Shown: positions 1 through 5,419 of the stretch, one piece after another | How the letters are laid out: each line of letters opens with the position of its first letter | How positions within the stretch are numbered: position 1 is the first letter of the stretch | Assembly (NCBI GenBank): GCA_002280485.1 | Contig: NCED01000054.1 | Location: 1 to 14,107 of the forward strand | Length of the DNA: 14,107 nt | Direction of reading: 5' to 3' | From: Caulobacterales bacterium 32-69-10 | Lineage (GTDB): Bacteria > Pseudomonadota > Alphaproteobacteria > Caulobacterales > Caulobacteraceae | Notes under the pieces: model-generated | What the model was told of the DNA's origin: nothing | The model's database searches: none | The model's input: only the letters and a program-made list of their open reading frames with translations | Made by a program: the position numbers and the translations under genes

Positions 1-1422
1 GATGTGGCCGATGTGGTGGTGGCCGCAGGCGTTGATGCAGCCCGAGATCTTGATCTTCAGCTCGCCCACCTCCTCGGCCCGCCCCTGGTCGGCGAAGCGG
101 GTGGCGATGTCCTGGGCGATGTTGATCGAGCGGGCGTTGGCCAGGGCGCAGTAGTCGAGGCCGGGGCAGGCGATGATGTCGGAGGTCAGGGTGATGTTGG
201 CCGTCGCCAGGCCGATCGCTTTCAGGCGGGCGTAGACCTCGGGCACGGCGTCGAGCGGCACGTGGGGCAGGACCAGGTTCTGCTCGTGGGTGACGCGGAC
301 CTCGTCGAACGACCACTGGGCGGCGAGGTCGGCCAGGGCGTCCATCTGGTCGGCCGAGCAGTCGCCGGGGACCTCGCCCGGGGCCTTCAGCGAGACGTTG
401 ACGATGGCGTAGCCCGGGACCTTGTGGGCCGACAGGTTGTTGCGCACGAAGCGCGCCAGCCCCGGATCGGCGGCGCGGGCGGCCTCGAAGACCTCGGACA
501 CGGCCGGGCGGGTCTCGAAGGCGACGGTCCCGAACGCGGCGCGGATGCGTTCGATCTCGGCGGCGGGCACGTCGAGGCCGGCGGCCTCGCCGCTCTGGCG
601 CATCGCCGTCCACTCTTCCTCGACCTGGCGGGCGAACTCGTCCTTGCCCAGGCTGGCGACCAGGATCTTGATGCGCGCCTTGTAGATATTGTCCCGGCGG
701 CCGTAGCGATTGTAGACGCGCAGGATCGCCGACAGGTAGGCGACCAGCTGCTCGGCCGGCAGGAACTCGCGGATGGTGGAGCCGAGATAGGGCGTGCGCC
801 CCAGACCGCCGCCCACCATCACCTCGAAGCCCAGGGCCCCTTCACGCGAGCGGCGGATCTGCAGGCCGATGTCGTGGACCCGCGCGGCGGTACGGTCCTG
901 CGGGGTGGCGGTGACGGCGATCTTGAACTTGCGCGGCAGGAACGAGAATTCAGGGTGGAAGGTCGACCACTGGCGGATCGCCTCGCACCAGATGCGCGGG
1001 TCCTCGATCTCCTCGGCCGTGGCGCCGGCGTGGGGGTCGGAGGTGGTGTTGCGGATGCAGTTGCCCGAGGTCTGGATGGCGTGCAGCTCGACCTTGGCCA
1101 GTTCGTCCAGGATGTCGGCCGCGTCGCGCAGCTTGATCCAGTGGAACTGGATGTTCTGGCGGGTGGTGAAGTGGCCATAGCCCTTGTCGTACCTGCGGGC
1201 GACGGCGGCCAGGCCGCGCAGCTGGGCGCCGGACAGCACGCCATAGGGAATGGCGACCCGCAGCATATAGGCGTGCAGTTGCAGGTAGAGGCCGTTCATC
1301 AGGCGCAGGGGCTTGAACTGGTCCTCGGTCAGCTCGCCGGCGAGGCGGCGGGCGACCTGGCTGCGGAACTCGGCCGCGCGGTCGGCGACGGCTTCTGCGT
1401 CGATGGCGTCGTAGCGGTACAT
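1..1422 (-). CDS. cysI: Sulfite/nitrite reductase hemoprotein CysI (C-terminus off the left edge)
   Basis: Siroheme- and Fe4S4-dependent reductase for the six-electron reduction of sulfite to sulfide in cysteine synthesis; it acts in the cytoplasm. The frame runs from an ATG at 1422 to the window edge without a stop (474 codons visible; family members are about 550). It shows the ferrite-reductase motif HFTTRQNIQFHW near residue 84, and both cluster-cysteine pairs: CPGLDYC (C419, C425) and SGCINACGHH (C462, C466). The fourth cysteine bridges Fe4S4 and siroheme in this family. Only 7 nt separate the start from the upstream DUF2849 stop, and cobA, which makes the siroheme precursor, heads the operon. 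This supports sulfite reductase over assimilatory nitrite reductase, but the two are hard to separate by motif alone. A long antisense open frame covers the same span and is a GC-rich shadow. Confidence 0.93.
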   Translation of the reverse strand, partial: MYRYDAIDAEAVADRAAEFRSQVARRLAGELTEDQFKPLRLMNGLYLQLHAYMLRVAIPYGVLSGAQLRGLAAVARRYDKGYGHFTTRQNIQFHWIKLRDAADILDELAKVELHAIQTSGNCIRNTTSDPHAGATAEEIEDPRIWCEAIRQWSTFHPEFSFLPRKFKIAVTATPQDRTAARVHDIGLQIRRSREGALGFEVMVGGGLGRTPYLGSTIREFLPAEQLVAYLSAILRVYNRYGRRDNIYKARIKILVASLGKDEFARQVEEEWTAMRQSGEAAGLDVPAAEIERIRAAFGTVAFETRPAVSEVFEAARAADPGLARFVRNNLSAHKVPGYAIVNVSLKAPGEVPGDCSADQMDALADLAAQWSFDEVRVTHEQNLVLPHVPLDAVPEVYARLKAIGLATANITLTSDIIACPGLDYCALANARSINIAQDIATRFADQGRAEEVGELKIKISGCINACGHHHIGHI

Positions 1423-1429
1423 GACGGTC

Positions 1430-1837
1430 CTACTTTCGCCGGATCAGGTTGACGCGGCCCGTCGAGCGGGCTGCGCCGTGAGCCTGCTGGATGGCCTCGA
1501 TGACGGCGCCGCCCTCGGCCTGCTTGCCCATGTCGGGGTGGATGGTGGGGCCGAGCGCACGGACCCGTTCGCGGAACGAGATCGGCACGGGCGAGCCGTC
1601 CTCCTCGATCACGACGTCGATCAGATAGGGGTCGACGACCACGGTGGGCGTGGCCTTGGCCGCGTCCAGAGCCCCGTCGGCGGCGGCCGGATCGTCCATC
1701 AGGTCGGCCTCGGAGAACTGCTCGCGCCAGCCGCCCTGGCCCCAGAACACCACGTCGCCCTCCACCAGCAGGTTGGCGGTCAGCGCTTTCACGGGCGCCG
1801 CTTTCTCAGGGGGGGCCTTGGCGGGGAGATCGGTCAT
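1430..1837 (-). CDS. DUF2849 domain protein of the sulfite-reduction operon
   Basis: A 135-residue cytoplasmic protein with no signal peptide or membrane segment. It matches my recollection of the DUF2849 family: a short domain with a LTANLLVEGDVVFW-type opening near residues 19-32, a central VVVDPYLIDVVIEEDG stretch and a basic C-terminus (VNLIRRK). In alphaproteobacteria this family is usually encoded between cobA/cysG and cysI, as here. The ATG at 1837 overlaps the cobA stop in an ATGA arrangement, and cysI starts 7 nt after its own stop, so the three are almost certainly co-translated. The biochemical role is not established. The position suggests an accessory role in siroheme insertion or in electron delivery to CysI, which is inference only. 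Confidence 0.85.
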   Translation of the reverse strand: MTDLPAKAPPEKAAPVKALTANLLVEGDVVFWGQGGWREQFSEADLMDDPAAADGALDAAKATPTVVVDPYLIDVVIEEDGSPVPISFRERVRALGPTIHPDMGKQAEGGAVIEAIQQAHGAARSTGRVNLIRRK

Positions 1838-2685
1838 GCGCGCTTCTCGAACTGCTCAGCCGCGCGCTCTACCACGCCTTGGGCGTCGGCCAAGGCGGCG
1901 ACTTCGCCGATGAGCAGGATGGCGGGGCCGGCGAGGCCCGCCGCCGCCTCGGCTAGGCCGGCCAGGGTGGTCAGCACCCGGCGCTCCTCCGGGCGGCTGG
2001 CGTGCTCGACGACCAGCACGGGCGTCGAGGCCTGGCGGCCGGCGGCGATCAGGCTGGCGGCGATGGACGGGGCGGTCGACAGGCCCATGTAGACCACGAC
2101 CGTGTGGTTGGCGGTGGCCAGCATCGACCAGTCGAGCTCGGGCTCGCCCCATTGCTCGCCCGGCTTGGGCGCCGCGTGGCCGGTGACGAAGGTCACGGCC
2201 TGGGCCAAGCCCCGGTGGGTGAGCGGCGCGCCGGCGCTGGCCGAAGCGGCCAGGGCGGCGGTGACGCCGGGGATCACCTCGCAGTCGATCCCCGCGGCGC
2301 GGCAGGCCAGCAGCTCCTCGCCGCCGCGGCCGAACAGGAACGGGTCGCCGCCCTTCAGCCGCACGACCTGGAAGCCCTGGCCGGCCAGGGCGACCAGCAG
2401 GTCGTTGATGCCTTCCTGCGGCACAGAGTGGTGGGATTTGCGCTTGCCGACGTGGATCAGCCGCGCTCCCGGGCGGGCCATGGCCAGGACCGCCTCCGGC
2501 ACCAGCCGGTCGTGGACCACGACGTCGGCGGCGGCCAGGACGCGGGCGCATTTGAGGGTGAGCAGTTCGGGATCGCCGGGGCCTGCGCCCGCCAGCCAGA
2601 CCTTTCCCTCGCGCGCGGCCCCCCTAACCCCGCCGTCGAAAACGGCGAGGCGCCCGTCGCAGTCGCGATCGGCGCGGTCGGTCAC
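1834..2685 (-). CDS. cobA: Uroporphyrinogen-III C-methyltransferase (SUMT)
   Basis: SAM-dependent methylase that converts uroporphyrinogen III to precorrin-2, the siroheme and cobalamin precursor. The 283-residue product has the SUMT motifs in order: GAGPGDPELLT (about 33-43), VGKRKSHHSVPQ (about 79-90), RLKGGDPFLFGRGGEE (109-124) and PGVTAALAAS...GAPLTHR (139-158). It lacks the N-terminal dehydrogenase/ferrochelatase domain of enterobacterial CysG, so those steps must be encoded elsewhere. I choose the GTG at 2685 because an AGGAG (2692-2696) sits 6 nt upstream. The open frame continues 32 codons further, but that part has no family similarity and runs into the divergent regulator's promoter region. 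An ATG one base upstream, in another frame, is followed directly by TGA. The stop overlaps the DUF2849 start. The neighbouring cysI makes siroheme supply the likely purpose. Confidence 0.94.
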   Translation of the reverse strand: MTDRADRDCDGRLAVFDGGVRGAAREGKVWLAGAGPGDPELLTLKCARVLAAADVVVHDRLVPEAVLAMARPGARLIHVGKRKSHHSVPQEGINDLLVALAGQGFQVVRLKGGDPFLFGRGGEELLACRAAGIDCEVIPGVTAALAASASAGAPLTHRGLAQAVTFVTGHAAPKPGEQWGEPELDWSMLATANHTVVVYMGLSTAPSIAASLIAAGRQASTPVLVVEHASRPEERRVLTTLAGLAEAAAGLAGPAILLIGEVAALADAQGVVERAAEQFEKRA

Positions 2686-2734
2686 ATCACACTCCTGTCC
2701 GAACGCCGAAGCGCCGGAATAATGACGAGGGCTG

Positions 2735-2756
2735 GCTGCAGCAGGCCTGCGGCAGC
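2735..2756. promoter_or_regulatory. 22-bp near-perfect palindrome in the cobA/LysR divergent promoter
   Basis: The stretch is symmetric about 2745/2746 with one mismatched pair (2740/2751). The inner 10 bp, gcaggcctgc (2741-2750), are a perfect palindrome, and GCTGC/GCAGC arms extend it. There is no loop, so it suits a dimeric protein operator better than an RNA hairpin. It lies 50 bp upstream of the cobA start and 115 bp upstream of the regulator start. A possible -10 for cobA (CATTAT on the minus strand, 2719-2724) is just downstream. Whether the divergent LysR protein binds it is inference; LysR sites are usually T-N11-A, which this palindrome is not. Confidence 0.45.
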
Positions 2757-2870
2757 GCTCCCCTCCGTCCGGCCCCGCCAAGGGCGGTAGACGGCTGCGG
2801 ACAGTTGCAAAATGCGCGTTCGTGGGCCACGTCGCAAACCAAGAGTTCTGCCGAGGCGTTTAGGAAATCT

Positions 2871-3815
2871 ATGGACCGACGTCGCCTGCCGCCGCTCAAC
2901 GCGCTGAGAGCGTTCGAAGCCGCCGCCCGCCATATGAACTTCAGCCGCGCCGCCGAGGAGCTGTCGGTGACCCCCGGGGCGGTCAGCCAGCAGATCCAGA
3001 ACCTGGAGGACTATGTAGGCGCGGCGCTGTTCAAGCGCACGCCCAAAGGCCTGCTTTTGACCGATGCCGCCCAGACCGCCCTGCCCGCCCTGCGCGAGGC
3101 CTTCGACCGCCTGGGCGAGGCCGCGTCGATGCTGACCGCCGCCGTGGACGGCCGGCGCGTCACGGTCTCGGCCGCCCCCTCCTTCGCCGCCAAGTGGCTG
3201 GTGCCCCGCCTCGGACACTTCGAGACCGCCCACCCGGAGGTGGACGTCTGGCTGTCGGCGGGGATGGAGCTGGTCGATTTCGCCAATGGCGAGGTCGATA
3301 TCGCCATCCGCTACGGCGCCGGCCGCTATCCGGGGCTCGAGGTGGTCAAGCTGATGACCGAGACGGTCATTCCGGTCGTCTCGCCCGCGCTGATGGCCGA
3401 GCGGCCCCTTCTGACCCCCGAGGACCTCGCCCACCACATCCTGCTCCACGACGGCAGCCCTGACGCCGACGACAGCTGCCCGGACTGGGCGATGTGGCTG
3501 ACGGCGCGGGGGATCAAGGGCGTGGACGGGGCCCGGGGGCCCCGGTTCAACCAGTCCAGCCTGGTGATCGAGGCGGCCATGAACGGCCGCGGCGTGGCCC
3601 TGGCCAAGCGGGCCCTGGCCCAGGCCGACATCGACGCCGGCCGGCTGGTCGCGCCGCTGCAGATCAATACCGCGGTCGATTTCGCCTATTATGTCGTCCA
3701 CCCCAAGGCCAAGGGCCGCCTGCCCCAGGTCAAGGCCTTCGTGAAGTGGATCGAGGCCGAAGCCTCGCAGCACGAGGCGAGCCTCAGGACGATCGACAAC
3801 GGGGCGGGGATCTAG
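2871..3815 (+). CDS. LysR-family transcriptional regulator, GcvA-like
   Basis: A 314-residue DNA-binding regulator. The N-terminal winged helix-turn-helix (about residues 7-66) opens with PPLNALRAFEAAARHMNFSR and contains AAEELSVTPGAVSQQIQNLE, the GcvA/AmpR-subfamily signature. The periplasmic-binding-like effector domain spans about 95-300, with the conserved FANGEVDIAIRYG segment. I start at the ATG at 2871, with AGGA (2862-2865) 5 nt upstream. A TTG at 2805 gives 22 more codons without similarity. It diverges from cobA-DUF2849-cysI across 185 bp, so it may regulate that operon, itself, or both, but CysB-type control is not indicated by sequence. GcvA homologues control glycine cleavage or other targets, and the effector here is unknown. 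Its end faces the DUF559 gene, with a hairpin repeat between them. Confidence 0.92.
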   Translation: MDRRRLPPLNALRAFEAAARHMNFSRAAEELSVTPGAVSQQIQNLEDYVGAALFKRTPKGLLLTDAAQTALPALREAFDRLGEAASMLTAAVDGRRVTVSAAPSFAAKWLVPRLGHFETAHPEVDVWLSAGMELVDFANGEVDIAIRYGAGRYPGLEVVKLMTETVIPVVSPALMAERPLLTPEDLAHHILLHDGSPDADDSCPDWAMWLTARGIKGVDGARGPRFNQSSLVIEAAMNGRGVALAKRALAQADIDAGRLVAPLQINTAVDFAYYVVHPKAKGRLPQVKAFVKWIEAEASQHEASLRTIDNGAGI

Positions 3816-3840
3816 CCACCCTCGAAACAGGAAGCACCCT

Positions 3841-3887
3841 GCTCCTCCGTTTACGGGGGAGCTGTCGCCGAAGGCGACTGAGGGGGC
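3841..3887 (-). repeat. Left double-hairpin repeat (also forms the DUF559 3' end)
   Basis: Read on the minus strand the order is CCCCCT, then a 6-bp stem with a 3-nt loop (GTCGCC/GGCGAC, 3864-3878), then AGCTCCCCC, then a 9-10-bp stem whose arms are 3841-3850 and 3853-3862. One pair of the larger stem is G-U in plus-strand RNA. The architecture matches the repeat at 4251-4304 in opposite orientation. The larger hairpin lies between convergent genes and could end transcription from either side, although no T-run follows. Repeats of this kind are, as I recall, common in Caulobacterales genomes. Confidence 0.75.
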
Positions 3888-4234
3888 GTCGCCGCCATTC
3901 GAAGCAGCATCTCGGCCACCTCGTCGGGCGCCTGCATGACGAGAATGGCCGGTATGCGGAGGACCTGGACCCCCTGCGTCTTCAGCCACGCGTCCCGCCG
4001 TTCATCGCGTGCGCCTCGGTCACCCATGGCGTGGCTGAAGCCGTCGATCTCAACGGCTAGACGCGTGGCCGGGCAGTAGAAGTCCAGGATGTAGGGCCCG
4101 AGCGGATGCTGGCGCCGAAACCGCAGGCCCGCCGGACGCATGGCGCGAAGACGTAGCCATAGGCGGATCTCTGGCGGGCTCATCGAGCCGCGCAAGGCCT
4201 TGGCAAACGTCATGGTTCTCTTGGGAGAGCGCAT
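3851..4234 (-). CDS. DUF559 (Vsr-like) endonuclease-domain protein
   Basis: A 127-residue cytoplasmic protein of the DUF559/COG2852 family, which has the PD-(D/E)XK-like fold of very-short-patch repair endonucleases. Visible motifs are MSPPEIRLWLRLR (18-30), FRRQHPLGPYILDFYCP (39-55) and RLAVEIDGFSH (58-68); D51, E62 and D64 are candidate metal ligands. A later DERRDAWL...GVQVLRIP segment (78-95) completes the domain. Residues 115-127 (ATPPQSPSATAPP) and the TAA stop are encoded by the hairpin repeat, and the domain proper ends before them. The ATG at 4234 has no clear ribosome site. The ATG at 4213 (residue 8) follows AAGAGA and is a plausible alternative. Substrate and role are unknown. The flanking inverted repeats suggest a link between nuclease and repeat. 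Confidence 0.85.
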   Translation of the reverse strand: MRSPKRTMTFAKALRGSMSPPEIRLWLRLRAMRPAGLRFRRQHPLGPYILDFYCPATRLAVEIDGFSHAMGDRGARDERRDAWLKTQGVQVLRIPAILVMQAPDEVAEMLLRMAATPPQSPSATAPP

Positions 4235-4250
4235 GGGCGGAGGCTACCAC

Positions 4251-4304
4251 TCCCCCCTACCGTCCGCCTCCGGCGGCCACCTCCCCCGCTCCGCAGGGGA
4301 GGAG
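4251..4304 (+). repeat. Right double-hairpin repeat between DUF559 and hpt
   Basis: Read on the plus strand the order is CCCCCCT, a 5-bp stem with a 3-nt loop (CCGCC/GGCGG, 4264-4276), CACCTCCCCC, then a perfect 7-bp stem (4280-4286 with 4296-4302) with a 9-nt loop. The layout aligns block by block with the left repeat, although the small-hairpin and loop sequences differ. It fills almost the whole gap between the hpt stop (4312) and the DUF559 start (4234). It could therefore act as the hpt terminator and as the DUF559 leader. There is no U-tract, so termination strength is uncertain. Confidence 0.72.
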
Positions 4305-4311
4305 ATTATGA

Positions 4312-4680
4312 TCAGCCCTTCAGCGACTGGAGCATGCGCTCGTGGGCGTAGGCGGCGATGTCGGCGAGGGCGGCGTCGAGGGCGTCGCGGATGTGGTTCA
4401 GGTAGACCGACTTGCGGCCCGGGTCGGCGGCGTAGCCGATCTCGGCCGCGTCGCAGGCCTGGGCCAGGGCGAAGGCCCCCACGCCGAGGGACGAGCCCTT
4501 CAGGGTGTGGGCGGCGTCGCGCCAGCTGTCTTCGGGACCGTCGGGGTCGAGGAGCCGGACCCAGAGGGCGGCCTGTTCCTGGAACATGGCCAGCACCTCG
4601 TCGATCAAGGCCTGGTCGCCGGCGGCGAAGGACTCCAGATGGGAGAAGTCCACCGCCCCGGCGATGTCGCGCCGAGCCAT
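4312..4680 (-). CDS. Single-domain histidine phosphotransfer (HPt) protein
   Basis: A 122-residue cytoplasmic four-helix phosphotransfer protein. The active-site helix reads AAHTLKGSSLGVGAFALAQ, placing the phosphorylated histidine at H58 within the H-x2-KGSS signature. Acidic helices precede it (FSHLESFAAGDQALIDEVL, 12-30), and a helical tail follows. There is no kinase or receiver domain, so it must shuttle phosphate between separate proteins of a multistep relay. It begins 19 nt after the mucR-type gene and is probably co-transcribed with it. No strong ribosome site is visible before the ATG at 4680. In Caulobacter a lone HPt protein, ShpA, links ShkA to TacA. My memory of the locus suggests this could be its orthologue, but I cannot confirm this and give no symbol. 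Confidence 0.88.
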   Translation of the reverse strand: MARRDIAGAVDFSHLESFAAGDQALIDEVLAMFQEQAALWVRLLDPDGPEDSWRDAAHTLKGSSLGVGAFALAQACDAAEIGYAADPGRKSVYLNHIRDALDAALADIAAYAHERMLQSLKG

Positions 4681-4699
4681 TGTCGGCGCGACCGTGGTC

Positions 4700-5161
4700 T
4701 TACTTGGCCTTGGCGCGGGGGCGGGCGGCCGGCTTGGCGGCGACGACCGGGGCGGCGGCCTTTCGGCCCCCTTGGCCCAGGCCCATCTGCTTGGCCAGGT
4801 TCGAACGGGCGGCGGCGTAGTTCGGGGCCACCATCGGGTAGTCCTTGGCCAGGCCCCACTTGGCGCGGTACTGGTCCGGGCTCATGTCGTACTTGGTGCG
4901 CAGGTGGCGCTTCAGCGACTTGAACTTGCGGCCATCCTCCAGGCAGATCAGGTAGTCGGGGGTGATCGACTTCTTGATCGGCACGGCCGGGGCGGCGGGC
5001 GGAACAGCTTCTTGAGCCTGGGCGCCCGAGGCGATGTCGGCGAGGGCGCGGTGGACCTGCTGGATCAGCGCCGGCAAGTCGGCCACCGACACAGAGCTGT
5101 TGCTCACGTAGGCGGACACGATATCGGCCGTCATCTCGACGAATTCAGACTTCTCGCTCAC
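4700..5161 (-). CDS. mucR: MucR/Ros-family transcriptional regulator
   Basis: A 153-residue DNA-binding protein. The N-terminal third (1-45) is the helical oligomerisation region typical of MucR. The core TPDYLICLEDGRKFKSLKRH begins at residue 67 and continues through QYRAKWGL and DYPMVAPNYAAARSNLAKQMG (to about 126), followed by an Ala/Lys/Arg-rich tail. Aligned to Ros (C79, C82, H92, H97), the positions here are C73, D76, H86 and Y91, with K90 at the Ros H96 position. Thus the second cysteine and last histidine are replaced. Such replacements are known in zinc-independent Ros/MucR relatives. The start is the GTG at 5161, with GAGGA 8 nt upstream; an overlapping upstream ATG opens only a short frame. 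MucR proteins are global, often autoregulatory silencers of AT-rich promoters. The hpt gene follows 19 nt downstream. Confidence 0.92.
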   Translation of the reverse strand: MSEKSEFVEMTADIVSAYVSNSSVSVADLPALIQQVHRALADIASGAQAQEAVPPAAPAVPIKKSITPDYLICLEDGRKFKSLKRHLRTKYDMSPDQYRAKWGLAKDYPMVAPNYAAARSNLAKQMGLGQGGRKAAAPVVAAKPAARPRAKAK

Positions 5162-5197
5162 AGCGGCATTCCTCTACGGGCTGGCTGGCAATCTCAG

Positions 5198-5214
5198 CGT
5201 CATTGGCGATGACG
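5198..5214. promoter_or_regulatory. Perfect dyad in the mucR leader
   Basis: CGTCAT (5198-5203) and ATGACG (5209-5214) form a perfect 6-bp inverted repeat with a 5-nt spacer, 36 bp upstream of the mucR GTG. It lies between the candidate promoter and the ribosome site, so it could be an operator or a leader hairpin. No binding protein can be named from the sequence. Confidence 0.4.
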
Positions 5215-5224
5215 ATCACGGGTC

Positions 5225-5286
5225 CCTATACAGCCCGCATGAGTCTGTCCACCCGTTACTTTGAAATTCATGCTGATATTTCGCAG
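5225..5286 (-). promoter_or_regulatory. Candidate mucR promoter and AT-rich upstream island
   Basis: On the minus strand TGGACA (5246-5251) and TATAGG (5225-5230) resemble -35 and -10 boxes, but the spacer is only 15 bp, so the call is weak. Directly upstream, 5255-5286 is about 65% A+T with several TpA steps (tttgaaattcatgctgatat) in an otherwise GC-rich region. MucR/Ros proteins prefer AT-rich sites with TpA steps, so autoregulation here is a reasonable inference. Confidence 0.35.
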
Positions 5287-5315
5287 TTGAGAAGATCAAG
5301 GGCCGTGAGGACCGC

Positions 5316-5343
5316 GACGGAAAGGTCCCAGTCCTTTGCCGTC
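5316..5343. repeat. Intergenic hairpin between the nuclease gene and mucR
   Basis: GACGGAAAGG (5316-5325) pairs with CCTTT-G-CCGTC (5333-5343) across a 7-nt loop, giving ten pairs with one bulged G (5338). It lies 77 bp beyond the nuclease stop and about 155 bp upstream of mucR. It may be a terminator for the corA-nuclease transcript, although no T-run follows on either strand. The rest of the 258-bp gap (5162-5419) shows no gene. Confidence 0.4.
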
Positions 5344-5419
5344 CCGAAGCAATCGTGGCCGAACCTGCTCCTATTCCCCCGGTTTGGAGGCGGTATCTTC
5401 GCGGTTGCAACTCAGCGTG

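Larger units (their letters stand above)
3841..4304. mobile_element. Candidate repeat-bounded DUF559 nuclease element
   Basis: Two repeats of the same two-hairpin design flank one endonuclease gene in inverted orientation, with the longer G/C hairpin outermost at each end. The unit is 464 bp, and the left repeat is fused into the coding sequence. I see no convincing target duplication at the outer edges and no transposase, so autonomous mobility is not shown. The closest conceptual parallel is a REP/BIME repeat with its dedicated nuclease (RAYT). That comparison is inference from layout, not from homology. Confidence 0.35.

Noticed and set aside
2686..2781. Longer cobA start giving 32 extra residues
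   Set aside because: The extension has no SUMT similarity and overlaps the divergent promoter region, while the GTG at 2685 has a well-spaced AGGAG.
2803..2840. Direct repeat GTTGCAAAA / GTCGCAAAC before the LysR gene
   Set aside because: Only short imperfect matches, 27 bp apart and without dyad symmetry; too weak to call an operator.
3829..4316. Target-site duplication around the DUF559 unit
   Set aside because: The flanks outside 3841 and 4304 show no convincing matching direct repeat, so insertion by transposition cannot be claimed from sequence.
5287..5299. TTGAGAAGATCAA as an FNR/FixK box
   Set aside because: The consensus is TTGAT-N4-ATCAA over 14 bp. Here the spacing is one base short and the left half-site is incomplete, and the neighbouring genes are not oxygen-regulated candidates.
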